Numbered from the stretch's first letter, positions 42,110 through 55,268 are shown. The stretch: DNA of 64,000 bases from Anomaloglossus baeobatrachus (GCF_048569485.1 NC_134364.1:133242252-133306251), one strand, 5' to 3'. The notes: generated by a model not told the origin, from the sequence alone. Program-made: numbers and translations.

Positions 42110-42588
42110 ATTTTAAAAAGGGGTTGTCCACGATCACTAGGACAACCCCTTCTGATTCAACGTTTCCCCCAGGTAAAACAATAAAGCCTATACTCACCTT
42201 TCCTACCAGCGCCGTTCCAGCTGTTCCGTGGATCACATTCCCGGGACATACGTGATCTTGTGACATTACGCAAGCCCCGAGTTCAATCAGTGCTGGCTTC
42301 TGTCTCCCCGCCTTTGGATCAAATGAGCAATCAACAGGAAGTGGGTGTCAGTCACAGCATTCACTTCCAGTTGACGAACTCATATAGTCCGAAGGCAGGG
42401 AGACAGAAGCTGGCACGGATTGGACTTGCGTGACGTCCCAATGTCACGTGAGCCCCGGGAACGCGAACCACGGCACCGCTGGAACTGTGCTAGCACTGGA
42501 GGGGTGTATAGGCTTTTTTAATTTCTCTGGGGGAAACGTGGAATCAGAAGGGGTTGTCTTAGTTTTGGGCAACCTCTTTAAGCTCGTA
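42110..42588. mobile_element. MITE with AAAGGGGTTGTCC ends
   Basis: The left end AAAAAGGGGTTGTCCACG and the right end GGGCAACCTCTTTAAG are inverted. Subterminal CAACCCCTTCTGATTC is matched by GAATCAGAAGGGGTTG. Further internal inversions include CTTCTGTCTCCC and GGGAGACAGAAG. It is non-coding. Confidence 0.7.
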
Positions 42589-43028
42589 ATCAAATCAGAG
42601 AGCCACACATCAAAATTATATGTAAGAGTGCAAGGTGTTTATCTAGTGAGTCTCTCCAGATAAAGTTTCACGCTACATTTTCCTACATAAATGCACCTAG
42701 CTATTGGCAATACTTTTGTAAATGACAATACCCAAGGGTTGCTGCATTTGCTGAAAAGTCTAAAATAACAAATGGCATTTAGCTTGCAGCAATGACCTGT
42801 CTCTGCATGACTATGCATCCATTGCCTGCAGCATCTCATTCATTATGCAGCTTGATTTGGACACATTTCTGGTTTGGTCCTGGGAGGGTTTTTTCTGCTC
42901 ATCATTCCAAATACTAAATAGTTCGGAAAAAATATTTTGATACACAACATGATGTGTCTGAAAGTAATGCCTATAAGTAGTGTCTAATGGTCTTTCAGTT
43001 AGTTGTTAGAAACACTACTGTTAGATAA
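42589..43028. other. Unassigned stretch
   Basis: No gene or element ends recognised up to the AAAGGGAATCTGTCAGC MITE end at about 43032. Confidence 0.3.
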
Positions 43029-43044
43029 TTTAAAGGGAATCTGT

Positions 43045-43830
43045 CAGCAGGATCAACATCACCTTGGAGGTCCTGGACTTCAGCTTCTCTCCTAGTTCCC
43101 TCTGATAGCTTTTAAGGACCTTCCACCTCCCTCTAACTTTGGTACCAATAACAATGTGCACCATGACCGCTGAGTTTACCGCAGGAATCTGTCTATCCGA
43201 TCCGCGATATGCCAAACCAAGCACCTGGCAGACAACACACTGTTCGGCATTCATGGTATTGGCGACAGATGATACCTAATTATAGAGTCCCCTATCACCA
43301 ACATCTGTCTGGGCTTTGCTGCACTCCTATTTCCCTCCTTCCTACAGCAGTCACTTTCCTGGTTGCTAGGAGCAATGTCCTGCTGTAGTGATCCTAGTCC
43401 TGGCCCTTCATTCCTAATATCAGCCAAACAGGCATATTTACTAGGTTGTGCCAGATCAGGGCTAGGCTCCCTGACACTTTTACTCTTACCTCTCCTTCTT
43501 CTGTTACCCAGCTACCTAACTCTGGGTCCTGACCTTCCCCACCTCCACCCTCCTCCATACTACTGGCCCCAGCCAGAGCCGCACAGTGAGCTCTAAACTC
43601 CTCTCCAGGTTTGCAATGCCCCTTAGTGTTGTAAGCTGCATATTTAGATCAGTTACCTTGGCTTCCAAATATGCAACATGCTTGCATCGAGTGCAGACAT
43701 ATTCACCCTCGAACAGCTGTTCAAGGAATCTTTGGAATAAGATTGCATCTCAGATCGCAGATATCAAAGTATCATTTTATTCAACCTTATATGACCTGTT
43801 TTTGCTCCATCTGAAAAAAAGATGAGCACT
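43045..43830 (-). pseudogene. LINE ORF1 fragment with GDSL/SGNH esterase-like domain
   Basis: Minus-strand frames show LFEGEYVCTRCKHVAYLEAKVTDLNMQL (about 43720-43640, a CxxC plus coiled coil), then PRQMLVIGDSIIR (about 43315-43280, the GDS block of SGNH hydrolases). After a frameshift comes NSAVMVHIVIGTKVRGRWKVLKSYQRELGEKLKSRTSKVM (43175-43045), where GTK stands where GTND is usual. Such an esterase-like ORF1 is known from CR1/L2-group LINEs. The fragment ends abruptly against a MITE terminus. It has several stops and is dead. Confidence 0.65.
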
Positions 43831-44196
43831 CCTTTAAAATGGGGATTTATAAAGCCTCAATACCCTTTGTGTACAGATTCAGGGTAGGCACCCTCCCTCC
43901 TGGAAACAAAAATCAAAATCTTATCCTGTATATACTATATAAGAATCACAATGGAGGATGTAATCCAGCCGCAGATCACCGCCTCTTGATTACTTGATTA
44001 CTATATATTTCTGAAGGTGGAAGTGAAGCCGATGGTAATTGGGAGCGTGCTACAACACCCTGACGTGAGCCCTATGGATAATCTTTTATAATGGGAAGTG
44101 TAGTCAGAAGTGAGCAAAGGAATCTGAAGAGGATGTTATGTCTGATGCCAGGACACGATGTATAAAACAAGATGACAAAATCAGACAGTTACACTC
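43831..44196. other. Unassigned stretch
   Basis: No gene seen. Confidence 0.3.
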
Positions 44197-44251
44197 TGAA
44201 ATGCTAAAGCAGGCAAACCATGAATGTAAGAATATAGATATGCATCACTGC

Positions 44252-44503
44252 TTAAGGAAATATGTAAGACAAAATTTAGATATTTAGCATAGAAAAATGT
44301 CCATTTCTATATCTGCCCAGTAGCCATGTTAAGGCATATCTCGTATACTGGGAACCTACACTAAACTGAAGCCTCTCTCTGGGTTACAAACCTCCATGTG
44401 TATGGCCGAGTATATGAGATATACCTTGATGTGGCTACTGGGCAGATATAGACATGACCATTTTTCTATGCTAAATATCAAAATTTTTCCTAGATTTCCT
44501 TAA
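44252..44503. mobile_element. Hairpin MITE with about 100-bp inverted repeats
   Basis: TTAAGGAAATATGTAAGAC ... CCATTTCTATATCTGCCCAG ... GGCATATCTCGTATACTGGG is inverted as CGAGTATATGAGATATACC ... CTGGGCAGATATAGACATG ... ATTTCCTTAA. It is non-coding, about 250 bp. Confidence 0.75.
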
Positions 44504-44504
44504 A

Positions 44505-46833
44505 GGGAACCTGTCAGGTGCAACATGCATCCAGATCCACGGGCAGTTCTGTGCATATTAGTGATTCCTGCCTAACCGTTCCTGTATACACCAGATCTAA
44601 AGGGATCTTTAGAAAAAGTATTTCTAAAGATTGTTTCTCATATGCTATTGAGTCAGTCTCAAGAGTGTTAGTTCCCCTGGCTAGTTGGCCCACATAGCAT
44701 GCAAGTAGACCCCTGTGGGCGTATTAACATACTAATGAATGCACAGTGATGCCGCACACATACCTCCGTCTTGATGGCGGCCGGAGGCGGATGGATGCGC
44801 CCTACGCATGATCTGGAGTCCCCACAACCTCCGGTGATGCACAATGTACTTCACTGAAGCCAGGAAGCTTACACCTGGTATCAGTTTAGTGCACATGACT
44901 GGAAGTCCCCGGGGACTCCGGATCATGCGCAATGCACATCAATCCTCTGCCGGCCACCATCTTGAGTGAGGTATGTGCAGCGTCGCTGCGCATTCATTAC
45001 CATGCTAGCACACCCCTGTGGGCGTACTAACATGCTATGTGGGCAGAGTAGCCAAGGGAAGTAACGCCCTTGTGACTAGTCCCCTCTACTTTTTCTAAAG
45101 ATCTCTTTACCTATTCTAGTGTATACAGGGACGGATAGGCAGGGATTAGTAATATACACCCAGAACTGCTTGTGGTCCTAGGTGCATATACAGTCATATG
45201 AAAAAGTTTGGGCACCCCTATTAATGTTAACCTTTTTCTTTATAACAATTTGGGTTTTTGCTATTTCAGTTTCATATATCTAATAACTGATGGACTGAGT
45301 AATATTTCTGGATTGAAATGAGGTTTATTGTACTAACAGAAAATGTGCAATCCACATTTAAACAAAATTTGACAGGTGCATAAGTATGGGCACCTCAACA
45401 TAAAAGTGACATTAATATTTTGTAGATCCTCCTTTTGCAGAAATCACAGCCTCTAGTCGCCTCCTGTAGCTTTTAATGAGTTCCTGGATCCTGGATGAAG
45501 GTAGATTTGACCATTCCTGTTTACAAAACAATTCCAGTTCAGTTAAGTTTGATGGTCGCCGAGCATGGACCGCCGCTTCACATCATCCCACAGATGTTCA
45601 ATGATATTCAGGTCTGGGGACTGGGATGGCCATTCCAGAACATTGTAATTGTTCCTCTGCATGAATGCCTGAGTAGATTTGGAGCGATGTTTTGGATCAT
45701 TGTCTTGCTGAAATATCCATCCCCTGCGTAACTTCAACTTCGTCACTGATTCTTGCACATTATTGCCAAGAATCTGCTGATACTGAGTTGAATCCATGCG
45801 ACCCTCAACTTTAACAAGATTCCCGGTGCCGGCATTGGCCACACAGCCCCAAAGCATGATGGAACCTCCACCAAATTTTACTGTGGGTAGCGAGTGCTTC
45901 TCTTGGAATGCCGTGTTTTTTTTGCCTCCATGCATAACGCCTTTTTGTATGACCAAACAACTCAATCCTTGTTTCATCAGTCCACAGGACCTTCTTCCAG
46001 AATGTAACTGGCTTGTCCAAATGTGCTTTTGCATACCTCAGGCGACTCTGTTTGTGGCGTGCTTGCAGAAATGGCTTCTTTCGCATCACTCTCCCATACA
46101 GCTTCTCCTTGTGCAAAGTGCGCTGTATTGTTGACCGATGCACATTGACACCATCTGCAGCAAGATGATGCTGCAGGTCTTTGGAGGTGGTCTGTGGATT
46201 GTCCTTGACTGTTCTCACCATTCTTTTCTCTGCCTTTCTTATATTTTTCTTGGCCTGCCACTTCTGGGCTTAACAAGAACTGTACCTGTGTTCTTCCATT
46301 TCCTTACTATGTTCCTCACAGTGGAAACTGACAGTTTAAATCTCTGAGACAACTTTTTGTACCTTCCCCTGAACAACTATGTGGAATAATCTTTGTTTTC
46401 AGATCATTTGAGAGTTGTTTTGAGGAGCCCATGATGCCACTCTTCATAGGAGATTCAAATAGGAGAACAACTTGCAAGTGGCCACCTTAAATACCTTTTC
46501 TCATGATTGGATGCACCTGCCTATGACGTCCAAAGCTCAATGAGGTTACAAAACCGCTTTAGTAAGTCAGTAAAAAGTAGTTAGGAGTGTTCAAATCAAG
46601 AAATTGACAAGGGTGCCCATACTTTTGCACCGGTCAAATTTTGTTTAAATGCGGATTGCACATTTTCTGTTAGTACAATAAACCTCATTTCAATCCAGAA
46701 ATATTACTCAGTCCATCAGTTATTAGATATATGAAACTGAAATAGCAAAAACCCAAATTGTTATAAATAAAAAAGGTTAACATTAATAGGGGTGCCCAAA
46801 CTTTTTCATATGACTGTAGGACCTGACAGGTTC
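44505..46833. mobile_element. AGGGAACCTGTCAGG MITE interrupted by a Tc1
   Basis: The left end AAAGGGAACCTGTCAGGTGCA and the right end GGACCTGACAGGTTCCCGT are inverted. Internal inverted blocks include CTAACATGCTATGTGGG. A full Tc1 sits at 45191-46816 near the right end. The uninterrupted relative is at 48814-49426. Confidence 0.7.
45191..46816 (-). mobile_element. Full-length Tc1-like transposon (1.63 kb)
   Basis: The inverted termini are CAGTCATATGAAAAAGTTTG and its mirror CAAACTTTTTCATATGACTG, flanked by TA (45189-45190 and 46817-46818). The transposase is on the minus strand. It shows [14 protein letters not shown] (first Asp), [39 protein letters not shown] (second Asp) and [17 protein letters not shown] (third, Glu). 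Frameshifts separate the DNA-binding part (MVRTVKDNPQTTSKDLQHHLAADG, 46221 on) from the catalytic part and disrupt the start, so it is non-functional though complete in length. Confidence 0.9.
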
Positions 46834-46890
46834 CCGTGAAGCAGTAATGCATAGCTATATTCTTGCATTCATTGTTTGCATGCTTTAGCA

Positions 46891-47076
46891 CAGGGTTCCC
46901 CAACTCCAGTCCTCGAGGGCCGCCAACAGTGCATGTTTTCAGGATTTCCTTAGCATTGCATGGGTGTTGGAATCATCAACTGTGCAGGTGATTAAATTAT
47001 CACCTGTGCAATACTAAGGAAATCCTGAAAACATGCACTGTTGGCGGCCCTTAAGGACTGGAATTGGGGACCCATG
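46891..47076. mobile_element. hAT MITE with 8-bp target duplication
   Basis: A 186-bp hairpin with ends CAGGGTTCCCCAACTCCAG and GGAATTGGGGACCCATG. The 8-bp duplication CTTTAGCA (46883-46890 and 47077-47084) is the hAT signature. The arms (GGCCGCCAACAGTGCATG, TTTTCAGGATTTCCTTAG) pair almost fully. Confidence 0.9.
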
Positions 47077-47095
47077 CTTTAGCATTTCAGAGTGC

Positions 47096-47620
47096 AGCTG
47101 TCTTTTTTTTGTTATTATATGCCATGTTCACTGTTGCACCTGTTCAGACTGCATCTTGGGAGTGCTTTCAGTCTTTTTGGATAAAACAAGATGGACCTGG
47201 CAGAAAAGGTAGACGAGGATCTTTAGGGGCATTATCCTGAGGCACTTATGGCAAAACCAACAACCGAGTTAAGGCAGTGGACGACCTCTAACATTACATG
47301 CGTTTGGAACATAATTTATTAGATATTCATGGTATAATTATTGTGAAGCAAACATGAAGGAAAATAATCAATGGCTAGATCAAAGGTTATCATCTGACAT
47401 ACAGCGTATTTCTTTTAAGTCAATTTTAGCTCAGGGTCATCAAGAAAATCAAAAATACTGCAGGCCCATACACACATGCGGAAAATACTAGGTTGAAAGG
47501 CACTGATTTTCTACCAATTATATGTAGCTAATCGGTCATGTGTGGACAAACGATTGATCGGCATTATGCAATTATAGATGGCAGCACAATTATAGAAGCA
47601 ATGCCCTGCAAGTATCAACG
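47096..47620. other. Unassigned stretch
   Basis: No gene or repeat boundary seen. Confidence 0.3.
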
Positions 47621-47624
47621 ATAG

Positions 47625-47803
47625 CTGCATATACAATGATATCTGTCTGCATATACAAAAATATCTGCGTACACAACGATATCTGCATACACAACGATAT
47701 CTGCATACACAACGATATCTGCATACACAAAGATATCTGCATACACAAAGAGATCTGCATACACAAAGATATCTGCATACACAAAGATATCTGCATACAC
47801 ACC
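47625..47803. repeat. 18-bp minisatellite with GATATC in each unit
   Basis: About ten copies of ACACAAAGATATCTGCAT, with AACGATATC variants in the left half. It yields false ORFs (IHKDIC repeats) because the unit is a multiple of 3. Confidence 0.9.
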
Positions 47804-48137
47804 GTTAACCATCAGATTGGCAGAAATTGCTAATGCATGAGATTGAATGTTCGACCAGTCATCAGCCTACACGAATGGACCTTAAGAAGGGTTGTCCTAT
47901 GAAAGTACATTTTAATTAATAGATCTTGAAATAATAATAATTTTCACTATTGGATGTGTAAAAAAAAAGTTTTCTGTACTTAGATCTAATAATGTGCCCC
48001 TGTTATGTACTGTTTGATGGCTGTTCTCGAGCATGCAGAGCTGCTAACTTTCATGGTCGAAACAAAGCTCCTGTTCAGGGGAGGAAGCATAGGTCACTTA
48101 GGATAAGGGAGTATACAGATGAAACTGCTTTCTAAGG
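47804..48137. other. Unassigned stretch
   Basis: No gene seen. Confidence 0.3.
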
Positions 48138-48345
48138 TAATACATTTCCCTGCCTGTTTTATCACAGGAGTGTTTCTGCTGCATCACCCGTACTGTGAGC
48201 TCATAAGAAATCATGAGTGTGTCCCATGAGCTCAGCGTCCACTCGAGTTCCTACGTCACAGACTTAATTTGTGATGAGCTTAGAGGGCTGGAGATGCAGT
48301 AGAAACACTTGCTCCTGTGATAAAACAGACAGGGAAATGTGTTTA
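48138..48345. mobile_element. Small inverted-repeat element
   Basis: AATACATTTCCCTGCCTGTT ... ATCACAGGAGTGTTTCT is mirrored at about 48297-48343 (AGAAACACTTGCTCCTGTG ... AACAGACAGGGAAATGTG). Arms are about 42 bp and the loop about 115 bp. It is probably a MITE. Confidence 0.55.
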
Positions 48346-48813
48346 AAAAAAACGAAGGTTCAAGCTTCTACGGAAAAAAATATTCCTGGCTTTATAATAA
48401 TTCTTTGCTATGTGCCAACCATGACCTGGAACAGCTCAAACACAACAAATATTACGGGCACATATGTAAAATTATCTAAGCACAGGAACATTTTTTTTTT
48501 TAACAATTCCTTTGTGGAACTTATTATTATTATAAGATCTATTGATTAAAATATTCTACGTCTGTGGAACAGCAGCTTTAAATCGGGACTCTAAATCTGA
48601 GCGTTGTCCAACATTTTTTTTATATTTGTTAGGCTGAGTTTAGACAAGTGTATTTCACAGGTCACGTAAAGACCACAATGGCTGCACTGACCGGAGGCCT
48701 CCTGACCCAGACTTCTAGCGTCAGACAGATATGAGCCTGTAAATTTGGAGCGAGAGACCTGCAATCAGTCCAGGCATTGTGGTCATTGGAATACGCTCAC
48801 GTTTGACACTTCA

Positions 48814-49426
48814 AGGGAACCTGTCAGGAGCAATATGACTAGTCCCCTGGGCGTTACTTCCTTTGCTAGTCAGCTCCATTACCATGTTAGTACGCTCCTT
48901 TGGGTGTGCTAACATGCTAATGAAAGCGCAGCATCAGAGGATGATATCACTCACTTCTCTGCTGTGATCGCCGTCTGACGCTGGATTTCAGCTCAGTGCG
49001 CATGATCTCGAACTTTCGGTCATGCGTAGTACTTCAGTTTGAAGCCAGGACGCGTACACTCAGCTTCATAGTGTGCAAGACAGGAACTCCGGGGTCATGC
49101 GCATTGAGACGAAATCCAGCGTCGGGCAGCGATGGCGGCGGAGAGGTGAGATCATCCTGTGATGCTGCACATTCATAAACATGTTAGCACGTCCACAGGG
49201 GCCCGGAGTACTAACATGCTAATGGCGCTGACTAGCAAGGGAAGCAACGCCCTTGGGACTAGTCCCCACGCTCATTAGCATACGATAAAGATCTTTAGAA
49301 ATAATTTTTCTATAGATCTCGTTATCTATTCTAGTGTATACAGGGCCAATTAGATAGAAATTAGCAATATGCACAGAACTGCTCGTGGTCCTGGGAGCAT
49401 ATTGGACCTGACAGGTTTCCTTTAAA
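48814..49426. mobile_element. AGGGAACCTGTCAGG MITE
   Basis: The left end AAGGGAACCTGTCAGGAGCA and the right end GGACCTGACAGGTTTCCTTT are inverted. The arms share CTAACATGCTAATG and ACTAGTCCC blocks. It is the same family as 44505-46833 without the Tc1. Confidence 0.75.
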
Positions 49427-49457
49427 GCAAATCAATCTACAGAACACACGACTGTTA

Positions 49458-49944
49458 GGCCCCTTTCACACATCAGTTTTTTGCCATCAATCACAATCTG
49501 TCGAATTTTGAAAAAAACGGATCCGGCGACTGATGCTGCTGGATCCATTTTTTTTTCTCATTGACTTGTATTAGCGACGGATTGTGACGGATGGCCTCAC
49601 ATTTCATCCGTTGTTCGAAGGATCTGTTGAAAATTGTTTGTCCGTCGGACAGAGATAACGGCTAAACTAACATTTTTTTGTGTACGACGAAAAAACGGAC
49701 AGCGACGGATCTGGTGCCATCCGTCGTTTGGTAGAATGGAAGCCAATGGGCGCAGGATCCGTCATCATCCGTTTAATGACTGAATCCGATGATGGATTCC
49801 GGTTTTTTTTTTAACTGAGCGTGCTCCCATTATTTAGCCCTCAGCTTGTCGGATCCATTGCCTCAGTTTAGCCACAATCTCCGACGGATCTGTCCAGAAA
49901 ACGGATTATGACTGACGGCAAAAAACTGATGTATGAAAGGGGCC
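49458..49944. mobile_element. Harbinger MITE, deletion derivative of the 34071-41934 family
   Basis: The left end GGCCCCTTTCACACATCAG and the right end CTGATGTATGAAAGGGGCC are flanked by TTA (49455-49457 and 49945-49947). The first and last roughly 200 bp match the ends of the large Harbinger, including the TCGAATTTTGAAAAAAACGG block. It is 487 bp and non-coding. Confidence 0.9.
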
Positions 49945-49947
49945 TTA

Positions 49948-50353
49948 CAGGTTGAGTGAGACCTTTTCAGAAGCAAATCAACCATTATATTGCACTGTAA
50001 TTGTATTATAGGAGTAGAAGACAGTCCTTTATAAAAAAAAATAAAAATATCAATGCAAAAAAAAAAAATTCAAAGAGCCTCCAGTCATAAATGAGTGGAT
50101 GAGGACACATGACAGGGAGCTTCAGTTTATTGATGGCAGTATTCTTGTCATTGGAAGGGTATGCACACAATGGTGTTTTTTTAGGCGTTTTTGGAACAGA
50201 ATCTGCGTGGAAACTCTCCAAATCCTCCTCGATAACCTTCCAAAAACTCAACAAAAAAGCCTCGATGTGCACATACCACTAAAGAGAAAACAAAGTGTCC
50301 ATCAATGGAACCTCGGACGTTTCTTGTCTTCATCGAGGCCTTACGGGCAGATA
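49948..50353 (-). other. VPS18 3' UTR region
   Basis: Immediately downstream of the VPS18 stop on the minus strand. TTTATT on the plus strand at 50126-50131 is a candidate AATAAA poly(A) signal about 225 bases after the stop. The exact 3' end is not determined. Confidence 0.5.
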
Positions 50354-51082
50354 TCACAGCCAGCTCAGCATCTCTTCTTTATACTGCTGTGGGTCTATGA
50401 AAGGTTTGTCAATAGAGCGAATCATCAGTTCTCCACAGAAAGGGCACTCCGCAGCCACAAGGTCATCAATGTCCGCTTTAATCTGCTCTCGACTTTTCTG
50501 GCCCTTCCCTAGACTGATACTGTCCTCGTCCTTCGCGTGGGAGCGACTTTTAGACTGCTGGCCAGCGGCTGCTAGCTTCTTCTGCAGATCTTCCAGCCTT
50601 AATTGCTTATATTGCGGAAGGTTTGGGACCACGGTCTGCATCAGGCAGTCATAATGGAACATGTGATTACAAAGGAAGAGATAAAAGGGGCGATTCAGGA
50701 GGGGAAAGTCGCAGCTGGAACACTTGTCTTGAGGGTCCACCGACCCATGCTTATTTCTCATTTCTTGCATGTCCTCCCGTATTCGCTTGGCACTCAGGGT
50801 AGCGTCTTCCATCTCCTGCTTCAGCTCCTCGATATGCTGGTTGTAAGCTTGAAGGGAGCTGCAAATGGCTTCCTTAAAGTGGTCAATGGTCACAAAGTCT
50901 GGAAAGAATGGCAGAATGTCCTCGATTTTGAGAAGGTTACAGCTGGACAGGCAGACCATGGCCTTCTTCACATCCTTCTCTTCTTGCACCACATGACGAG
51001 CGATCTTTAGCCACAGCTTCTTCTTCAGCTCTTCGTCGTTGGCTGGTAAATCTGCACACGACTTGGCAAGATCCACATCAAC
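50354..51082 (-). CDS. VPS18: VPS18, terminal exon (C-terminal helical region, coiled coil, RING)
   Basis: Minus-strand exon encoding about 242 residues from VDVDLAKSCADLP to the C-terminus KEEMLSWL, stop TGA at 50354-50356. The acceptor is TTTAG|GTT at 51083/51082, phase 0. First comes the end of the clathrin-repeat region (KIARHVVQEEKDVKKAMVCL, LLKIEDILPFFPDFVTIDHFKEAICSSLQ), then a coiled coil (HIEELKQEMEDATLSAKRIREDMQEM). A RING-H2 type zinc finger follows: CSSCDFPL, CNHMFHYDC and, after an inserted lysine/serine-rich linker, CPFCGELMIRSID. VPS18 is a core subunit of the HOPS and CORVET tethering complexes on late and early endosomes/lysosomes. The sequence is intact and agrees closely with vertebrate VPS18 as I remember it. 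Confidence 0.97.
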   Translation of the reverse strand, partial: VDVDLAKSCADLPANDEELKKKLWLKIARHVVQEEKDVKKAMVCLSSCNLLKIEDILPFFPDFVTIDHFKEAICSSLQAYNQHIEELKQEMEDATLSAKRIREDMQEMRNKHGSVDPQDKCSSCDFPLLNRPFYLFLCNHMFHYDCLMQTVVPNLPQYKQLRLEDLQKKLAAAGQQSKSRSHAKDEDSISLGKGQKSREQIKADIDDLVAAECPFCGELMIRSIDKPFIDPQQYKEEMLSWL

Positions 51083-51426
51083 CTAAATGGAAAAGTAAAG
51101 TAAGCTAGTATTATATACACCATTTATGGCTGGAATTGTCCTTAAAGAGGACCTGTCACCAAATGTATCACGTGGCTGCAGAGCGGAATGAAACTTTTCT
51201 TATTTTGCCTCTATGTTGCATAGATCCTAGCAATCAATATATTTGGCACGTATTGATTTTACTTTCCTTAAGGTGGGTGTTATCAGACCGTTTTCACTTG
51301 GGGTGTTCACTTCTGCCTCCTGTATGGTGCCGATCAATCACAAGCAGGCAGCAACGCTCCAAGGGAAGAAGAACGTGCTCCACTATACCTGAAAGGGAAT
51401 CTGTCAGCCGCTTTGATCGCGTTTTA

Positions 51427-52031
51427 AAGGGAACCTGTAACCAGATTTGGGGCCTATAAGCTGCGGCCATCACCACTGGGCTCTTATATACAGTATTCTA
51501 ACACGCTGTATATAAGAGCCCAGGTCGCTGTGTAGAATCTAAAATCACTTTATAATACTCACCTAAGCGGTGGTGCGGTGCAGACTGGTCTGATGGTGTC
51601 TCCATTCTCCGGTACTGGCGTCTCCACTTTTGGCCATCTTTGTCCTCCTTCTTCTGAAGCCTGTGTGCATGATGTGTCCTATGTCATCCACACTCGCCGG
51701 CATTGCGGTCCTGCACAGGGCAGATCAAAGTATTATAGTGTGCCTGCGCAGGACCGCAATGCCGGCGAGTGTGGATGACATAGGACGCGTCATGCACTCA
51801 GGCTTCAGAAGAAGGAGGGCAAAGGTGGACTAAAGAGGAGGTGCCAGTACCGGACAACAGGGACACCCATCCAACCAGTCTGTACCGCCCCTTAGGTGAG
51901 TATTATAAAGTGATTTTTACATTCTACACAGCGGCCTGGGCTCTTATATACGGCATGTTAGAATGCTGTATATAAGAGCCCGGTGGTGGTGGCCGCAGCT
52001 TATAGGCCCCAAATCTGGTGACAGGTTCCCT
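51427..52031. mobile_element. Harbinger-like MITE, AGGGAACCTGTnACC family
   Basis: The left end AAGGGAACCTGTAACCAG and the right end CTGGTGACAGGTTCCCT are inverted. The arms share GGGCTCTTATATACAG and CTTATAGGCCCCAAATC. It is homologous to 1289-1909, including the central CACACTCGCCGGCATTG-type block. The TTA flank is on the left, CTA on the right. Confidence 0.8.
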
Positions 52032-52034
52032 CTA

Positions 52035-52876
52035 AGCTATTACTATGGGCATACAGGTAACAGGATGGGAAAGTAGCCTTTTTTTTTTTTTTAATCAGGT
52101 TCATTTTTAATTAACAGCAAAATTATACAACACATAAAATAAATTCCCCCCAATCATCTGGGAAAGTAGCCTTACCTGTATGCCTCATAGTAGATGCCTT
52201 GCTCTACATATATTATTTTAGACCACTATATGCAACCTCGCCTACCAGGCTACTGGGCGTTGTGCTTCGGCTACTGGGGCACTTGCTTCCCTATAAGAAA
52301 TCTCCACTGTGGTGCTGCATCATCCTCTCAGCGTCACAGTCACAGCTGGCAAACCCCGTGTGTGCACAATAGCGTGTTCTTCAGCCGGCGTTCATTCACC
52401 CCATTGAATCTACTGCGCATGCGTTGGTGAGTCATCTCCACTTCTGTTATTGGTGCGCTGTTTTAAGTTGTCCTCCTGACTTCCTGCATTGCCCAGGTGT
52501 GTGTGTGTGTGTACCCGCCCGCCTGCAACCTCCCCCCCACCTGCCAGCCCGTCTGCAGGCAGGAAGTTGGGAGGACAACTTAGAATAGTGCACCGATAGC
52601 ACCACTTCCGTTGACTCACCAGCGTATGCCCAATACATTCAATGGGAGGTGAATGAACGCCGGCTGAAGAACACTACTGCGCACGCGCGGGGTTTGCCAG
52701 CTGTGACTGACACTGGAGGTGACAGGAAGGATAATGAAGCACTAAGGTGGGGATTTCTTACAGGGAAGCAACCGCTCGGTAGCCCGGTAGGTTATGTTGC
52801 ATATAGTGATCTAAAGTAATACTATGAGGCATACTACTTCCACCATCCGATTACCTGTATGCCCATAGTAATAGCT
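52035..52876. mobile_element. Large fold-back element (arms about 330 bp)
   Basis: The outer ends are AGCTATTACTATGGGCATAC and GTATGCCCATAGTAATAGCT. Inner arms 52162-52495 and 52553-52845 pair over long distances (CTTCAGCCGGCGTTCATTCA with TGAATGAACGCCGGCTGAAG). A T-run plus short spacer near 52078-52160 separates the outer from the inner left arm. It is non-coding. Confidence 0.75.
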
Positions 52877-53535
52877 TAAAAACGGTCAAAGGGGGGGTGA
52901 CAGATGCCTTTTAAAAACAGATTTCTCAATGTTTGAGATGTACTGATACAGCCCTGATTTCCTGGTCTAACCTCCTGCATGAATGTGTATGGGGAGGGCC
53001 AGTGCACACGAAAATACAATAAAAAAAAAAAAATTATGTACAGTGCTGGCCAAAAGTATTGGCACCCCTGCAATTCTGTCAGATAATGATTGCAATCACA
53101 AATTCTTTGGTATTATTATCTTCATTTATTTTTCTTGCAATGAAAAAACACAAAAGAGAATGAAACAAAAATCATATCATTGATCATTTCACACAAAACT
53201 CCAAAAATGGGCCAGACAAAAGTATTGGCACCTTTAGCCTAATACTTGGTTGCACAACCTTTAGCCAAAATAACTGCGCACAACCGCTTCCATCAGTGAG
53301 TTTCTTACAATGCTCTGCTGGAATTTTAGACCATTCTTCTTTGGCAAACTGCTCCAGGTCCCTGAGATTTGAAGGGGCCTTCTCCAAACTGCCATTTTGA
53401 GATCCCTCCACAGGTGTTCTATGGGGTTCAGGTCTGGACTCATTGCTGGCCACTTTAGTAGTCTCCAGTGCTTTCTATCAAACCATTTTCTAGTGCTTTT
53501 TGAAGTGTGTTTTGGGTCATTGTCCTGCTGGAAGA

Positions 53536-55268
<1,733 letters not shown>

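Larger units (their letters stand above)
44197..47095. repeat. Inverted repeat enclosing several nested elements
   Basis: Positions 44197-44253 (CACTCTGAAATGCTAAAGCA ... GCATCACTGCTT) are inverted at about 46840-46890 plus 47085-47095. The right arm is split by the hAT MITE at 46891-47076. Between the arms lie a hairpin MITE, an AGGGAACCTGTCAGG element and a Tc1. The arms may be the ends of an older element. Confidence 0.6.

Noticed and set aside
47625-47803. CRISPR-like array
   Set aside because: Units are contiguous 18-mers without unique spacers, and the window is vertebrate nuclear DNA.
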